Origin: an uncultured Oribacterium sp.
GTDB lineage: Bacteria; Bacillota; Clostridia; Lachnospirales; Lachnospiraceae
Assembly: GCA_938030845.1 (NCBI GenBank)
Contig: CALHIC010000476.1
Span: 1 to 6,584 of the forward strand
Length of the DNA stretch: 6,584 nucleotides
Direction of reading: 5' to 3'
Made by a program: the position numbers and the translations under genes
Shown: positions 1 to 6,028 of the stretch, in pieces
Position numbering within the stretch: position 1 is the stretch's first letter
Layout: every line of letters begins with the position of its first letter
Notes under the pieces: model-generated
The model's database searches: none
What the model was told of the DNA's origin: nothing
Seen by the model: only the letters and a program-made list of their open reading frames with translations

Positions 1-109
1 TCTGATAAAACTCTTCGGCATGCTTTTCCAGAAACTTCTCACTTATAGTCTTGCTTCAAGTTATGCTTTAAGCTGTTGTTCAGGCTATCATTTTTAGATC
101 CAAATTTTT
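1..109. other. Unresolved sequence downstream of pyrB
   Basis: No complete gene, convincing terminator hairpin with T-run, or RNA gene is visible in these 109 bases. On the minus strand the last part is open to the window edge in a frame reading TISEKFLEKHAEEFYQ, which looks protein-like. That frame has no ATG, GTG or TTG after its preceding TGA and no Shine-Dalgarno sequence. A GTG in another frame (about 42-40) also lacks a ribosome binding site. The opening of a PyrI regulatory chain, the usual partner of this kind of PyrB in Clostridia, is not recognisable here. What follows pyrB therefore cannot be settled from this window. Confidence 0.4.
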
Positions 110-1036
110 TTACTGATCCAATCCTAATAGATACAGAATCAAAGCCATACGCATCTGCTTTCCGCAGAGAGTCTGGTAGAAATACTTGGCTCTTTCGTCC
201 TGATCAATCGCCACGGAAATCTCATTTACGCGGGGAAGGGGATGAAGAATAGCCATATCCTTCTTGGCATTTTCCAGCTTCTCCTTGGTCAGGATGTAAA
301 TGTCTTTCAAACGAAGATAATCTTCCTCGTTAAAGAAACGCTCCTTCTGCACTCTGGTCATGTAAAGAATATCCAGTTCAGGAATAGAGCCCTCTAAGTC
401 GGTGGTTTGAACAAATTCCGCTCCCTCTTCCTTCAGCTTTTCAATTTCGTACTCCGGAAGCTGCAGCTCCTCCGGGGAAATCAGAATATAACGGTTATTG
501 GGGTAACGAAGCATCGCATCAATCAGGGAGTGCACGGTACGACCGAACTTTAAGTCTCCGCAAAGACCGATGGTTAAGCCGGAAAGCTCTCCTCTGCATC
601 TCCGAATGGTTAAAAGGTCAGCCAAGGTCTGGGTTGGGTGAAAATGTCCGCCGTCTCCCGCATTGATAAAGGGTACGGAGGTATGGCTTGCCGCCACCAC
701 CGGTGCTCCCTCCTTGGGATGCCGCATGGTAATAATATCCGCATAGTTGGAGACGGTCTCAATGGTATCTGCTACACTTTCTCCCTTAGCCGCGGAAGAA
801 CTGCTGGCTCCGGCAAAGCCCAGAACGGATCCGCCTAATTCCAGCATAGCCGCCTCAAAGGAAAGTCTGGTTCTTGTGGAAGGCTCGAAAAAGAGAGTCG
901 CCAGCTTCTTATGCTTACATCTTTCCCAGTACTCTTCTTTATTTTTCTCAATCCGGTCCGCCAGGTCCATCAAATGGTCCAGCTCTTCAACGCTCAAATC
1001 CAAGATGTTAATGATACTACGATTTTCCTTTGCCAT
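110..1036 (-). CDS. pyrB: Aspartate carbamoyltransferase catalytic subunit
   Basis: This enzyme condenses carbamoyl phosphate with L-aspartate to carbamoyl-aspartate, the committed step of pyrimidine synthesis in the cytoplasm. From the ATG at 1036 it is 308 residues, the normal length for the catalytic chain. The carbamoyl-phosphate loop FEPSTRTR has S53-T54-R55-T56-R57. Also present are K84 in KGES, H133 and Q136 in [10 protein letters not shown]166 in [12 protein letters not shown]228 and Q230 in TRVQKER, and HPLPR at 265-269. These sit within a residue of their E. coli PyrB positions, so the active site looks complete. The start was chosen because an AGGAAAGG-like ribosome binding site precedes it. 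The frame stays open upstream to a TTG at 1117 (27 more lysine-rich codons), but no good ribosome site supports that start. It is the last pyr gene in view, 105 bp after pyrE. Its usual regulatory partner PyrI is not seen, so allosteric control cannot be judged. Confidence 0.96.
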   Translation of the reverse strand: MAKENRSIINILDLSVEELDHLMDLADRIEKNKEEYWERCKHKKLATLFFEPSTRTRLSFEAAMLELGGSVLGFAGASSSSAAKGESVADTIETVSNYADIITMRHPKEGAPVVAASHTSVPFINAGDGGHFHPTQTLADLLTIRRCRGELSGLTIGLCGDLKFGRTVHSLIDAMLRYPNNRYILISPEELQLPEYEIEKLKEEGAEFVQTTDLEGSIPELDILYMTRVQKERFFNEEDYLRLKDIYILTKEKLENAKKDMAILHPLPRVNEISVAIDQDERAKYFYQTLCGKQMRMALILYLLGLDQ

Positions 1037-1039
1037 TTT

Positions 1040-1051
1040 CTTTCCTTTCCT
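1040..1051 (-). promoter_or_regulatory. Ribosome binding site of pyrB (decides start)
   Basis: The minus strand reads AGGAAAGGAAAG a few bases before ATG 1036. It matches the anti-Shine-Dalgarno purine pattern and supports the 308-residue PyrB. The longer alternatives (TTG 1117, ATG 1108) have only weak AT-rich sequence before them. Confidence 0.7.
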
Positions 1052-1141
1052 ATTTTTGCCTACAAACCATTGCGAAATCAGCTTTTCATCCTGTTTCTTC
1101 CGGAACATTTTCTTCAAGAAAAATTTCCTATAGAAAAAACT

Positions 1142-1780
1142 TTATGCCTCTCTCCAGGACTCATCGGAGGGGTTATCTCTAAAGCGAAGCAGCTTTTCCT
1201 GCTCCTCCTTCTCAATATAGCCCTGCTCTACTGCCACAGGAAGAAGGGCGTCCAGGTCACAAAGGGAGTGGTTTACTACCTTGGCCTCTGCCAGTCTATC
1301 CTTTCCCTTCTGCATACCATAGGTGAAAATGCTGACAATGCCCAGAACCTCAGCTCCATTTTCCTGTAAAACCTTTACGCAGTCCAGAACAGAGCCTCCG
1401 GTGGAAATCAAATCCTCCACCACGACCACCTTATCTCCCTTACTAAGCTTTCCTTCCACCTGATTCTGTCTTCCGTGATCCTTTGCAGAGCCGCGAACAT
1501 AGCCCATGGGAAGGCCAAGAATTTCTGCGGCAATTGCCGCATGGGCAATTCCTGCTGTAGAGGTTCCGAAAAGCGCCTCCGCCTCGGGAAACTCTTCCTT
1601 TACAAGAGCTGCCAAGCCTTCTTCAATCTGTCTTCTTACCTTTGGAAAAGACAGGGTCAGGCGGTTGTCACAGTAAATCGGGGAATGAATCCCTGATGCC
1701 CAGGTAAAAGGATCCTTCGGCCGTAAAAATACCGCCTGAATGGATAAAAGTCCCTTTGCAATCTCTTCTTTTCTTCCCAT
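1142..1780 (-). CDS. pyrE: Orotate phosphoribosyltransferase
   Basis: This enzyme joins orotate and PRPP to give orotidine 5'-monophosphate, the fifth step of the pathway. The protein is 212 residues, normal for bacterial PyrE. The type I phosphoribosyltransferase PRPP-binding signature [13 protein letters not shown] is at 118-130. The flexible catalytic loop is around [10 protein letters not shown] (94-103), with K100 and H102 as the expected basic residues. The N-terminal segment [16 protein letters not shown] (25-40) is the usual orotate-side hood sequence. ATG 1780 is preceded by GAAGGAG (1787-1793) with a 6-nt spacer, so the start is secure. It lies 150 bp downstream of pyrF, an unusually wide gap that holds a partial copy of the pyrF 3' end, and 105 bp before pyrB. 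Nothing suggests truncation or frameshift. Confidence 0.96.
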   Translation of the reverse strand: MGRKEEIAKGLLSIQAVFLRPKDPFTWASGIHSPIYCDNRLTLSFPKVRRQIEEGLAALVKEEFPEAEALFGTSTAGIAHAAIAAEILGLPMGYVRGSAKDHGRQNQVEGKLSKGDKVVVVEDLISTGGSVLDCVKVLQENGAEVLGIVSIFTYGMQKGKDRLAEAKVVNHSLCDLDALLPVAVEQGYIEKEEQEKLLRFRDNPSDESWREA

Positions 1781-1930
1781 AATATTCTCCTTCTCTATCC
1801 TATAAGCTTTTCTATATTTGATGTCTCACAATCTCTATCATGCTACACTTGCATTTTGGGAGCTAGGCATCACAAAACTGACGTACTGCCTCTCGATAGC
1901 CTCCACCAAGCTTTACACATTCCGATGAAT
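1781..1930 (-). other. pyrF-pyrE intercistronic spacer
   Basis: This 150-bp spacer contains the 45-bp pyrF-tail copy (1863-1907), about 75 bp of AT-rich sequence without a recognised motif, and the pyrE ribosome binding site. No sigma-A promoter with acceptable 16-18 bp spacing and no terminator was found by eye, so pyrE and pyrB most likely depend on the upstream transcript. Confidence 0.5.
1863..1907 (-). repeat. Partial duplicate of pyrF 3' end (direct repeat copy B)
   Basis: The 45 bases at 1863-1907 repeat the last 46 bases of pyrF (1931-1976) in the same orientation. The stop-proximal 30 bases (1863-1892 against 1931-1960) are identical, including the TAG stop. The rest differs by two substitutions and one missing base. 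Read on the minus strand the copy encodes GGYREAVRQFCDA-stop, against VEAYREAVRQFCDA-stop in pyrF. Both substitutions fall at third codon positions and are silent (GAA/GAG and CGG/CGA). The copy has no start codon of its own and is probably not translated as a separate protein. It looks like a leftover from recombination or from a local duplication. Confidence 0.93.
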
Positions 1931-1976
1931 CTAGGCATCACAAAACTGACGTACTGCCTCCCGATAAGCTTCCACC
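1931..1976 (-). repeat. pyrF 3' terminal segment (direct repeat copy A)
   Basis: This is the in-gene member of the direct repeat pair. It encodes VEAYREAVRQFCDA and the TAG stop. The identical core is offset by 68 bp from copy B at 1863-1907. No similarity comparable to the repeat continues beyond either end. Confidence 0.93.
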
Positions 1977-2635
1977 GGATTCTCCGCCTTGGTAATGGGA
2001 CGTCCCATGACGATATAGTCGGAGCCCACCTTCTTGGCCTCCTCCGGTGTCATGACACGCTTTTGGTCTCCCACTTCTCCTCCGGCAAAACGCACCCCGG
2101 GGGTTACTGTTAGGAAGTCCGCACCGATTCTTTCATGGATTTCCTTTGCTTCATGGGGGGAGCAAACCACTCCGTGAAGCCCTGCCGCCTTGGCATTTTC
2201 CCCGTAATGGAGTACCACTTCCTTCACCGTTTTCGGAATCAAAAGCTCCTCTTCCATCATTCTTTGGTCGGTGGAGGTGAGCTGGGTTACCGCAATCAGG
2301 ATGGGCAACTGCTCTCCTCCGGAAAGTCCTTCCAGTCCCGCCTTCATCATTTGGATTCCTCCGGAAGCATGCACATTGGTCATATCCACCCCTAAGGCCT
2401 TCAGAGAAGCCATGCCTCCCTTTACGGTGTTGGGAATGTCGTGGAGCTTTAAATCCAGAAAGATAGAATGGCCACGCTTCTTAATCTGCCGTACAATCTC
2501 CGGTCCCTCACTATAGAAAAGCTCCATCCCCACCTTAACATAGGGCTTTCGCTCTTCCTTTTGAAAGAGGTCTAAAAAGTCCAGTGCCTCCTTTCCTGTC
2601 GGAAAGTCTAAAGCTACAATCACGTCTTTTCCCAT
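1931..2635 (-). CDS. pyrF: Orotidine 5'-phosphate decarboxylase
   Basis: This enzyme decarboxylates OMP to UMP, the final step of the de novo pathway. At 234 residues it matches the B. subtilis/E. coli group of OMP decarboxylases. The catalytic array is present: D10 in VALDFP, K34 in YVKVGME, and the signature DLKLHDIPNTV at 61-71 with D61, K63 and D66. Phosphate-binding sequence follows at TPGVR (178-182) and in the IVMGRPI segment (208-214, R212). ATG 2635 is preceded by AAAGGAA with about 5 nt spacing. It follows pyrD by 117 bp. Its last 46 bases, stop included, recur 68 bp downstream as an imperfect copy. Because the tail of this copy reads normally to its stop, the gene is judged intact. 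Confidence 0.96.
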   Translation of the reverse strand: MGKDVIVALDFPTGKEALDFLDLFQKEERKPYVKVGMELFYSEGPEIVRQIKKRGHSIFLDLKLHDIPNTVKGGMASLKALGVDMTNVHASGGIQMMKAGLEGLSGGEQLPILIAVTQLTSTDQRMMEEELLIPKTVKEVVLHYGENAKAAGLHGVVCSPHEAKEIHERIGADFLTVTPGVRFAGGEVGDQKRVMTPEEAKKVGSDYIVMGRPITKAENPVEAYREAVRQFCDA

Positions 2636-2752
2636 GGTTTTTCCTTTCTGTCTGACTTACGCAAAATCCACTTTATATCTTACTTCCTGTCAAAAGCCTG
2701 AGCTCCCTCCTGTGGAATGAGAATTCTATTCAAATGCCTTCTCTTTTCAGTC
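2636..2752 (-). other. pyrD-pyrF intercistronic spacer
   Basis: This 117-bp gap has no terminator, and no complete gene is seen in it. It contains an AGGAGGG string at roughly 2705 that serves no recognised start at proper spacing. It also contains a TTGACA whose correctly spaced partner does not resemble a -10 box. The end of the gap carries the pyrF ribosome binding site. Confidence 0.45.
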
Positions 2753-3664
2753 TTAATCAATAATCCCGATAATCTCCTGTAAAGAGGAAATCTTAAGCTC
2801 CTCACAAAGAATGGGAAGATTCTCCAAAATATCCCGGCAAATATAGGGGTGTACCAGATTCTCCGCCCCGATTTCCACCGCACTGGCTCCCGCCATCATC
2901 ATTTCGATTACATCCTCCGGAGAGGCAATGCCTCCCATGCCGATAATGGGAATCTGCACAGCTTTTCGCACCTGATAGACCATCCGTAGGGCAATGGGAA
3001 AGACTGCAGGTCCTGAATAGCCCCCCACCTTATTGGCCAAAACCGGTCTTCTTCTTTTTATATCAATCCGCATTCCCAAGAGAGTGTTGATTAAGGAAAT
3101 GCCGTCCGCACCGGCTGCCTCCGCCGCCCTTGCCATTTCCGTAATATCCGTTACATTGGGGCTTAGTTTCATATAGACAGGCTTCTTGGTTTTCTCCTTT
3201 ACCCGCTTACAAACCTCCGCCACATTTTTGGCATCGGTTCCAAAGGCCATACCGCCGTTATGCACATTGGGACAGGAGATATTTACCTCTAAAAGCCCTA
3301 CATTTTCCACCTTATCCATCTCCTCCGCAAGGATGGAAAACTCCTCGAAGGAGAAGCCGGAAATGTTGGCAATCAGCGGCTTATGGAATATCTTTTTTAA
3401 GGCGGGAAGCTCTTCTTCCACCACCACCTTAACCCCCGGATTTTGCAAGCCCACGGAATTCAGCATTCCCATGGGGCACTCTGCAATACGGGGCAGGGCA
3501 TTTCCTTCTCTCGGTTCCACCGTGGTTCCCTTAAAGGAAATGGAGCCCAAAATATTTAAGTCATAGAGCGGCGCAAAGTCCTGTCCGAAGCCGTAACAGC
3601 CGGAGGCAGGAATCAAAGGGTTGTCCAACTCCAGCGAAGAGAGTTTTGTTCTTAAATCCACCAT
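2753..3664 (-). CDS. pyrD: Dihydroorotate dehydrogenase class 1B, catalytic subunit
   Basis: This is the FMN-containing subunit that oxidises dihydroorotate to orotate. In class 1B enzymes the electrons pass through PyrK to NAD+. From ATG 3664 it has 303 residues. The catalytic base is the cysteine of NISCPNVHNGG (C131), the class 1 hallmark; class 2 enzymes use serine there. Other landmarks are the early FMN contact region NPLIPASGCYG, KLSPNVTDI with K166, GGYSGPA near 214-220, and GMGGI near 242-246 followed by IGAEN at the phosphate end. The frame is open 11 codons further upstream, but AAGGAGGGG stands 8 nt before ATG 3664, which fixes the start. That ribosome site overlaps the pyrK stop codon, leaving 13 bp between the genes. 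This arrangement suggests translational coupling and balanced subunit production. Confidence 0.96.
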   Translation of the reverse strand: MVDLRTKLSSLELDNPLIPASGCYGFGQDFAPLYDLNILGSISFKGTTVEPREGNALPRIAECPMGMLNSVGLQNPGVKVVVEEELPALKKIFHKPLIANISGFSFEEFSILAEEMDKVENVGLLEVNISCPNVHNGGMAFGTDAKNVAEVCKRVKEKTKKPVYMKLSPNVTDITEMARAAEAAGADGISLINTLLGMRIDIKRRRPVLANKVGGYSGPAVFPIALRMVYQVRKAVQIPIIGMGGIASPEDVIEMMMAGASAVEIGAENLVHPYICRDILENLPILCEELKISSLQEIIGIID

Positions 3665-3670
3665 TTTTCT

Positions 3671-3679
3671 CCCCTCCTT
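3671..3679 (-). promoter_or_regulatory. Ribosome binding site of pyrD, overlapping pyrK stop
   Basis: The minus strand reads AAGGAGGGG, a near-perfect Shine-Dalgarno sequence. The first two A's are the last two bases of the pyrK TAA (3680-3678). It selects ATG 3664 over upstream in-frame starts that lie inside pyrK. Confidence 0.85.
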
Positions 3680-4400
3680 ACCATGCAATCTCATCATAGG
3701 AAAATACCGGTCCGTCCTTACAAATCCGCTTCATCCCGGTCTTCATTTTCCTGCTGCAACCCATACAAGCACCAAAACCGCAGCCCATTCTTTCCTCAAA
3801 GCTGAACTGTCCGTCCTTTACCTCTTGATACACCGCCTTTAACATTGGCTCAGGCCCGCAGCACAGGGCATAGTCGTGCTGCCCCAAAATGCTCGTCACA
3901 AAGCCCTTGGCTCCATAGGAGCCGTCTTCCGTGGTGATATTAATCGGTACGGATAAAGCACGGAACTCTTCCTCAAAGAAAACATCTTCCTTACTTCTAA
4001 AACCTAAAGCCACATAAGGATGCTTCTTTTCCTGTACCAATTTTTTACAAAGGTAGTAAAGGGGAGGCACTCCTACCCCACCTCCGCAAAGCACCGGATG
4101 ATCCGGAACCCGGCTTAAGTCATAGCCGTTACCCAAACCGGTTAGAAGGGATAGATATTCCCCCTCTTCTTTATAGGAAAGAAGCTCTGTACCCTGTCCC
4201 AGTACCTTGTAAATCAGTGTGAGCTGATCTCCCTCCACATCACAAACCGAAATGGGACGGCGAAGATATTTTCCCGGAATCTCCACTTCCACAAACTGCC
4301 CGGGTCTATGAATCGCCGAGCAATCCCCATCCATTTTCAAAAGATATACATCCTTTGCCAGGGGACGATTCTCTAAAATCTTAAACTCCCGTTCTTTCAT
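3678..4400 (-). CDS. pyrK: Dihydroorotate dehydrogenase electron-transfer subunit (FAD, 2Fe-2S)
   Basis: PyrK carries electrons from the FMN of PyrD to NAD+, forming the class 1B heterotetramer with it. The 240-residue protein has the ferredoxin-reductase-like order. The FAD-binding RRPISV motif is at 47-52. The NAD(P)-binding glycine-rich GGGVGVPPL is at 106-114. CGPEPML is at 181-187. A C-terminal 2Fe-2S cluster motif has C207, C212, C215 and C227 (spacing C-x4-C-x2-C-x11-C). All four cysteine ligands are present, so the cluster should form. Immediate linkage to pyrD confirms the subunit role and argues against a stand-alone reductase. ATG 4400 has purine-rich sequence before it, with GGGAAG rather close and AAGGAG 13 nt away. 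Its ribosome site is therefore less ideal than those of its neighbours, though the N-terminus fits the family. Confidence 0.95.
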   Translation of the reverse strand: MKEREFKILENRPLAKDVYLLKMDGDCSAIHRPGQFVEVEIPGKYLRRPISVCDVEGDQLTLIYKVLGQGTELLSYKEEGEYLSLLTGLGNGYDLSRVPDHPVLCGGGVGVPPLYYLCKKLVQEKKHPYVALGFRSKEDVFFEEEFRALSVPINITTEDGSYGAKGFVTSILGQHDYALCCGPEPMLKAVYQEVKDGQFSFEERMGCGFGACMGCSRKMKTGMKRICKDGPVFSYDEIAW

Positions 4401-4501
4401 CTTCCCTTTTTTACTCCTTTACTCCCAAAACCTTGACGCAACTGTTTTTTGTAATTCCTTGATATTCCAAGGGCTTTCACTCACTCTTTTGAAGCAAGAT
4501 C
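4401..4501 (-). other. pyrC-pyrK intercistronic spacer
   Basis: This 101-bp gap contains one small dyad, CCTTG-6nt-CAAGG at 4457-4472, with only a 5-bp stem and no following T-run on the transcribed strand. That is insufficient for a terminator. No other gene or promoter is seen. Confidence 0.45.
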
Positions 4502-5890
4502 TTAATCCTCCAAGAAGCCCTTTTCTCTATCATAAATCTCTTTCCCCTCATAAAAGGTCTTCACTACCTCCCCCTGAACCTCCATACCGGAAAAGAGAGT
4601 GCTTCTTCCCATGGAGTAAAACTTTGTGGGATCTACCCGATAGACTTTCTCACAGTCTAAAATGGCAAGATCCGCCTCTTCTCCCTCTGCAATATACTTA
4701 GGACCACAAATAGGGAAAAGCTCTCTTGGCTTGGTACACATGATTTCCATAAGTCTGTATAAAGAAATCGCACCATAAGCCTTTTTTCCGCCATCCTTGA
4801 AAAGCTCTTCCGTACTGCACTTTGCCTTTCTAAAATCCACCCGCTCCGGATCCTGATCCAAAGGATTTCGAAGCACCATGTTATGTAGCATGGAGGCAAA
4901 TGCTGTTTCCAGACCCACAATTCCAAAGGAAGAACCCTCTAAGCCCTTGGACTTCTCCTCCGCACTATGGGGAGCATGGTCTGTAATCAGGCAGTCCAGC
5001 ACACCTTCCTGAATGCCTTTAATCAATGCCGCTCGATCCTCCATACTTCGGATAGGCGGATTCATCTTCCAGGAACCATCCTCCTGTAAATCCTCGTCGG
5101 TAAACATCAGATAATGAGGACCTGTCTCACCGGATACGGGCAGTCCTTTTTCCTTAGCCTTCTGAATAAGCGCCACGGATTCTTTGGTGGAAACATGGCA
5201 GATATGGTACTGGGCACCACTTTCCTCCGCCAGATGAATATCTCTTTCCACCTGCTTCCACTCTGAAGCGCTGTTTATGCCGATGTAGCCATGGGCCTCT
5301 GCAAACATGCCCTCATGGATACAAGCGCCGGGTTTTAATTCCCTTTCATCCTCACAGTGGGCAATCACGGCCTTTCCCACCGCCTTTGCCTGAACCATGG
5401 CCTCCAACATCAGCCAGTCATCCTGCATACCCTTTCCGTCATCGGTAAAGCCGATAACATAGGGAGCCAATTCCGCAATATCGGATAACTCGCCTCTTCC
5501 ACTCTGATTTTTCGTTAAGCTTCCATAAGGATACACGGCAATGCAGGCATCCTCGTGAATTTTATCCATTTCCAAAGTCAAATTCTCTATATTTGAAGGA
5601 GGAGGATTTAAGTTCGGCATAGCGCAAACCGCCGTATAGCCCCCATGGGCAGCCGCTCTGCATCCGCTCTTGATGGTCTCTTTATAAGAAAAACCGGGCT
5701 CCCGCAGATGTACATGTACATCCACGAAGCCCGGAACTATTAATTTTCCATCCACGTCATAAACGGTGGCACCTTCTTCGTCCATTTTAGAGAATTGAAG
5801 AAATAGTTTTCCCTCAGAAATCAAAAGATCAGCCTTTACGATTCCTTCCTTTTTGTAAACAAAGCCATTGCGAAGAACGATTTTATTCAC
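4502..5890 (-). CDS. pyrC: Dihydroorotase, type I
   Basis: This zinc amidohydrolase closes carbamoyl-aspartate to dihydroorotate. From GTG 5890 it is 462 residues. The metal-binding HxH is in DVHVHLREPG (H59, H61). The substrate asparagine is in MPNLNP. An aspartate metal ligand is in FTDDG (about 150-151). Metal histidines are in AHCED (H178) and CHVST (H232). NPPIR follows, and the catalytic aspartate is in ITDHAPH (D304). All expected type I residues are present. It is somewhat longer than the usual 425-430 residues. The excess sits between the GIVGLET region and SLYRLMEIMCTKP, about residues 340-375, and is rich in charged residues. GTG 5890 is chosen because AAGGAGG precedes it by 5 nt. 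The frame extends to a TTG at 5935, but that would begin inside the -10 region. It is the first pyr gene behind the promoter. Confidence 0.95.
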   Translation of the reverse strand: MNKIVLRNGFVYKKEGIVKADLLISEGKLFLQFSKMDEEGATVYDVDGKLIVPGFVDVHVHLREPGFSYKETIKSGCRAAAHGGYTAVCAMPNLNPPPSNIENLTLEMDKIHEDACIAVYPYGSLTKNQSGRGELSDIAELAPYVIGFTDDGKGMQDDWLMLEAMVQAKAVGKAVIAHCEDERELKPGACIHEGMFAEAHGYIGINSASEWKQVERDIHLAEESGAQYHICHVSTKESVALIQKAKEKGLPVSGETGPHYLMFTDEDLQEDGSWKMNPPIRSMEDRAALIKGIQEGVLDCLITDHAPHSAEEKSKGLEGSSFGIVGLETAFASMLHNMVLRNPLDQDPERVDFRKAKCSTEELFKDGGKKAYGAISLYRLMEIMCTKPRELFPICGPKYIAEGEEADLAILDCEKVYRVDPTKFYSMGRSTLFSGMEVQGEVVKTFYEGKEIYDREKGFLED

Positions 5891-5895
5891 CCTAT

Positions 5896-5902
5896 CCTCC
5901 TT
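5896..5902 (-). promoter_or_regulatory. Ribosome binding site of pyrC (decides GTG start)
   Basis: The minus strand has AAGGAGG, then a 5-nt spacer, then GTG at 5890. This consensus site fixes the start and rules out the longer TTG-initiated reading. Confidence 0.88.
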
Positions 5903-5925
5903 TTTCCTATCTCTACGTCCGACAG

Positions 5926-5954
5926 AGTATAGCAAAATTCCGAAGGTCTTGCAA
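5926..5954 (-). promoter_or_regulatory. Sigma-A-type promoter of the pyr operon
   Basis: On the minus strand a -35 box TTGCAA (5954-5949, 4 of 6 to consensus) is separated by exactly 17 bp from a -10 box TATACT (5931-5926, 5 of 6). A TG one base upstream of the -10 gives an extended -10. Transcription should begin near 5919-5918, leaving a leader of about 28 nt before the pyrC start. That leader has room for a ribosome site but not for an antiterminator/terminator pair or a PyrR-binding loop. No comparable promoter was recognised further down, so this one probably serves all six genes. Confidence 0.8.
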
Positions 5955-5979
5955 GGGGAGATTCCGAGTTCCCGGTCTT
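5937..5979 (-). repeat. Two copies of AAGACC...CGGAAT motif around the pyr -35 box
   Basis: On the minus strand, AAGACC-N7-CGGAAT occupies 5979-5961 and AAGACC-N2-CGGAAT occupies 5950-5937. The second copy fills most of the spacer between the -35 and -10 boxes and the first lies just upstream of the -35. Both six-base blocks are identical between copies; only the gap differs, by 5 bp. The placement is that expected of operator sites, but no binding protein can be named. Confidence 0.6.
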
Positions 5980-5985
5980 CCCCTT
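5953..5985 (-). promoter_or_regulatory. Inverted repeat abutting the pyr -35 box
   Basis: Perfect 7-bp arms, AAGGGGA and TCCCCTT, enclose 19 bases that themselves hold a 3-bp inner stem (CCG/CGG). One arm overlaps two bases of the -35 box. On the strand leading to pyrC no T-run follows, so a classical terminator for the upstream genes is unlikely. It could be an operator or a weak 3'-end hairpin for the HicB-like transcript. Confidence 0.5.
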
Positions 5986-6028
5986 AACGGGCTAACCGCT
6001 TCTCATCTTCAATATCTTAAGCGGATTT

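Noticed and set aside
638..1369. Plus-strand open frames opposite pyrB and pyrE
   Set aside because: They lack ribosome sites and recognisable family motifs, and they lie antisense to genes with intact catalytic motifs.
2660..2695. TTGACA in the pyrD-pyrF gap as an internal promoter
   Set aside because: The TATAAA-like sequence lies only about 10 bp away, and at 17 bp spacing the hexamer is TGGATT, a poor -10 box.
2680..2883. Minus-strand open frame overlapping the pyrD end, with a tail ending AQAFDRK
   Set aside because: It is mostly a shadow of pyrD in another frame. PyrD itself ends at the normal family position, and there is no ribosome site for this frame.
3665..3697. Longer pyrD starting at 3697
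   Set aside because: Those codons lie inside the end of pyrK, and the strong AAGGAGGGG site sits right before ATG 3664.
4457..4472. CCTTG/CAAGG dyad in the pyrC-pyrK gap as a terminator
   Set aside because: The stem is only 5 bp and no T-run follows on the transcribed strand. A terminator here would also cut the operon after its first gene.
5891..5935. Longer pyrC starting at TTG 5935 (15 more codons)
   Set aside because: The extension would be encoded by the promoter -10 region and the leader, while GTG 5890 has a consensus ribosome site 5 nt upstream.
5996..6024. CCGCTT/AAGCGG inverted repeat after the HicB-like gene as a terminator
   Set aside because: The arms are only 6 bp with a 17-base loop and no T-run. 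It is too weak to call.
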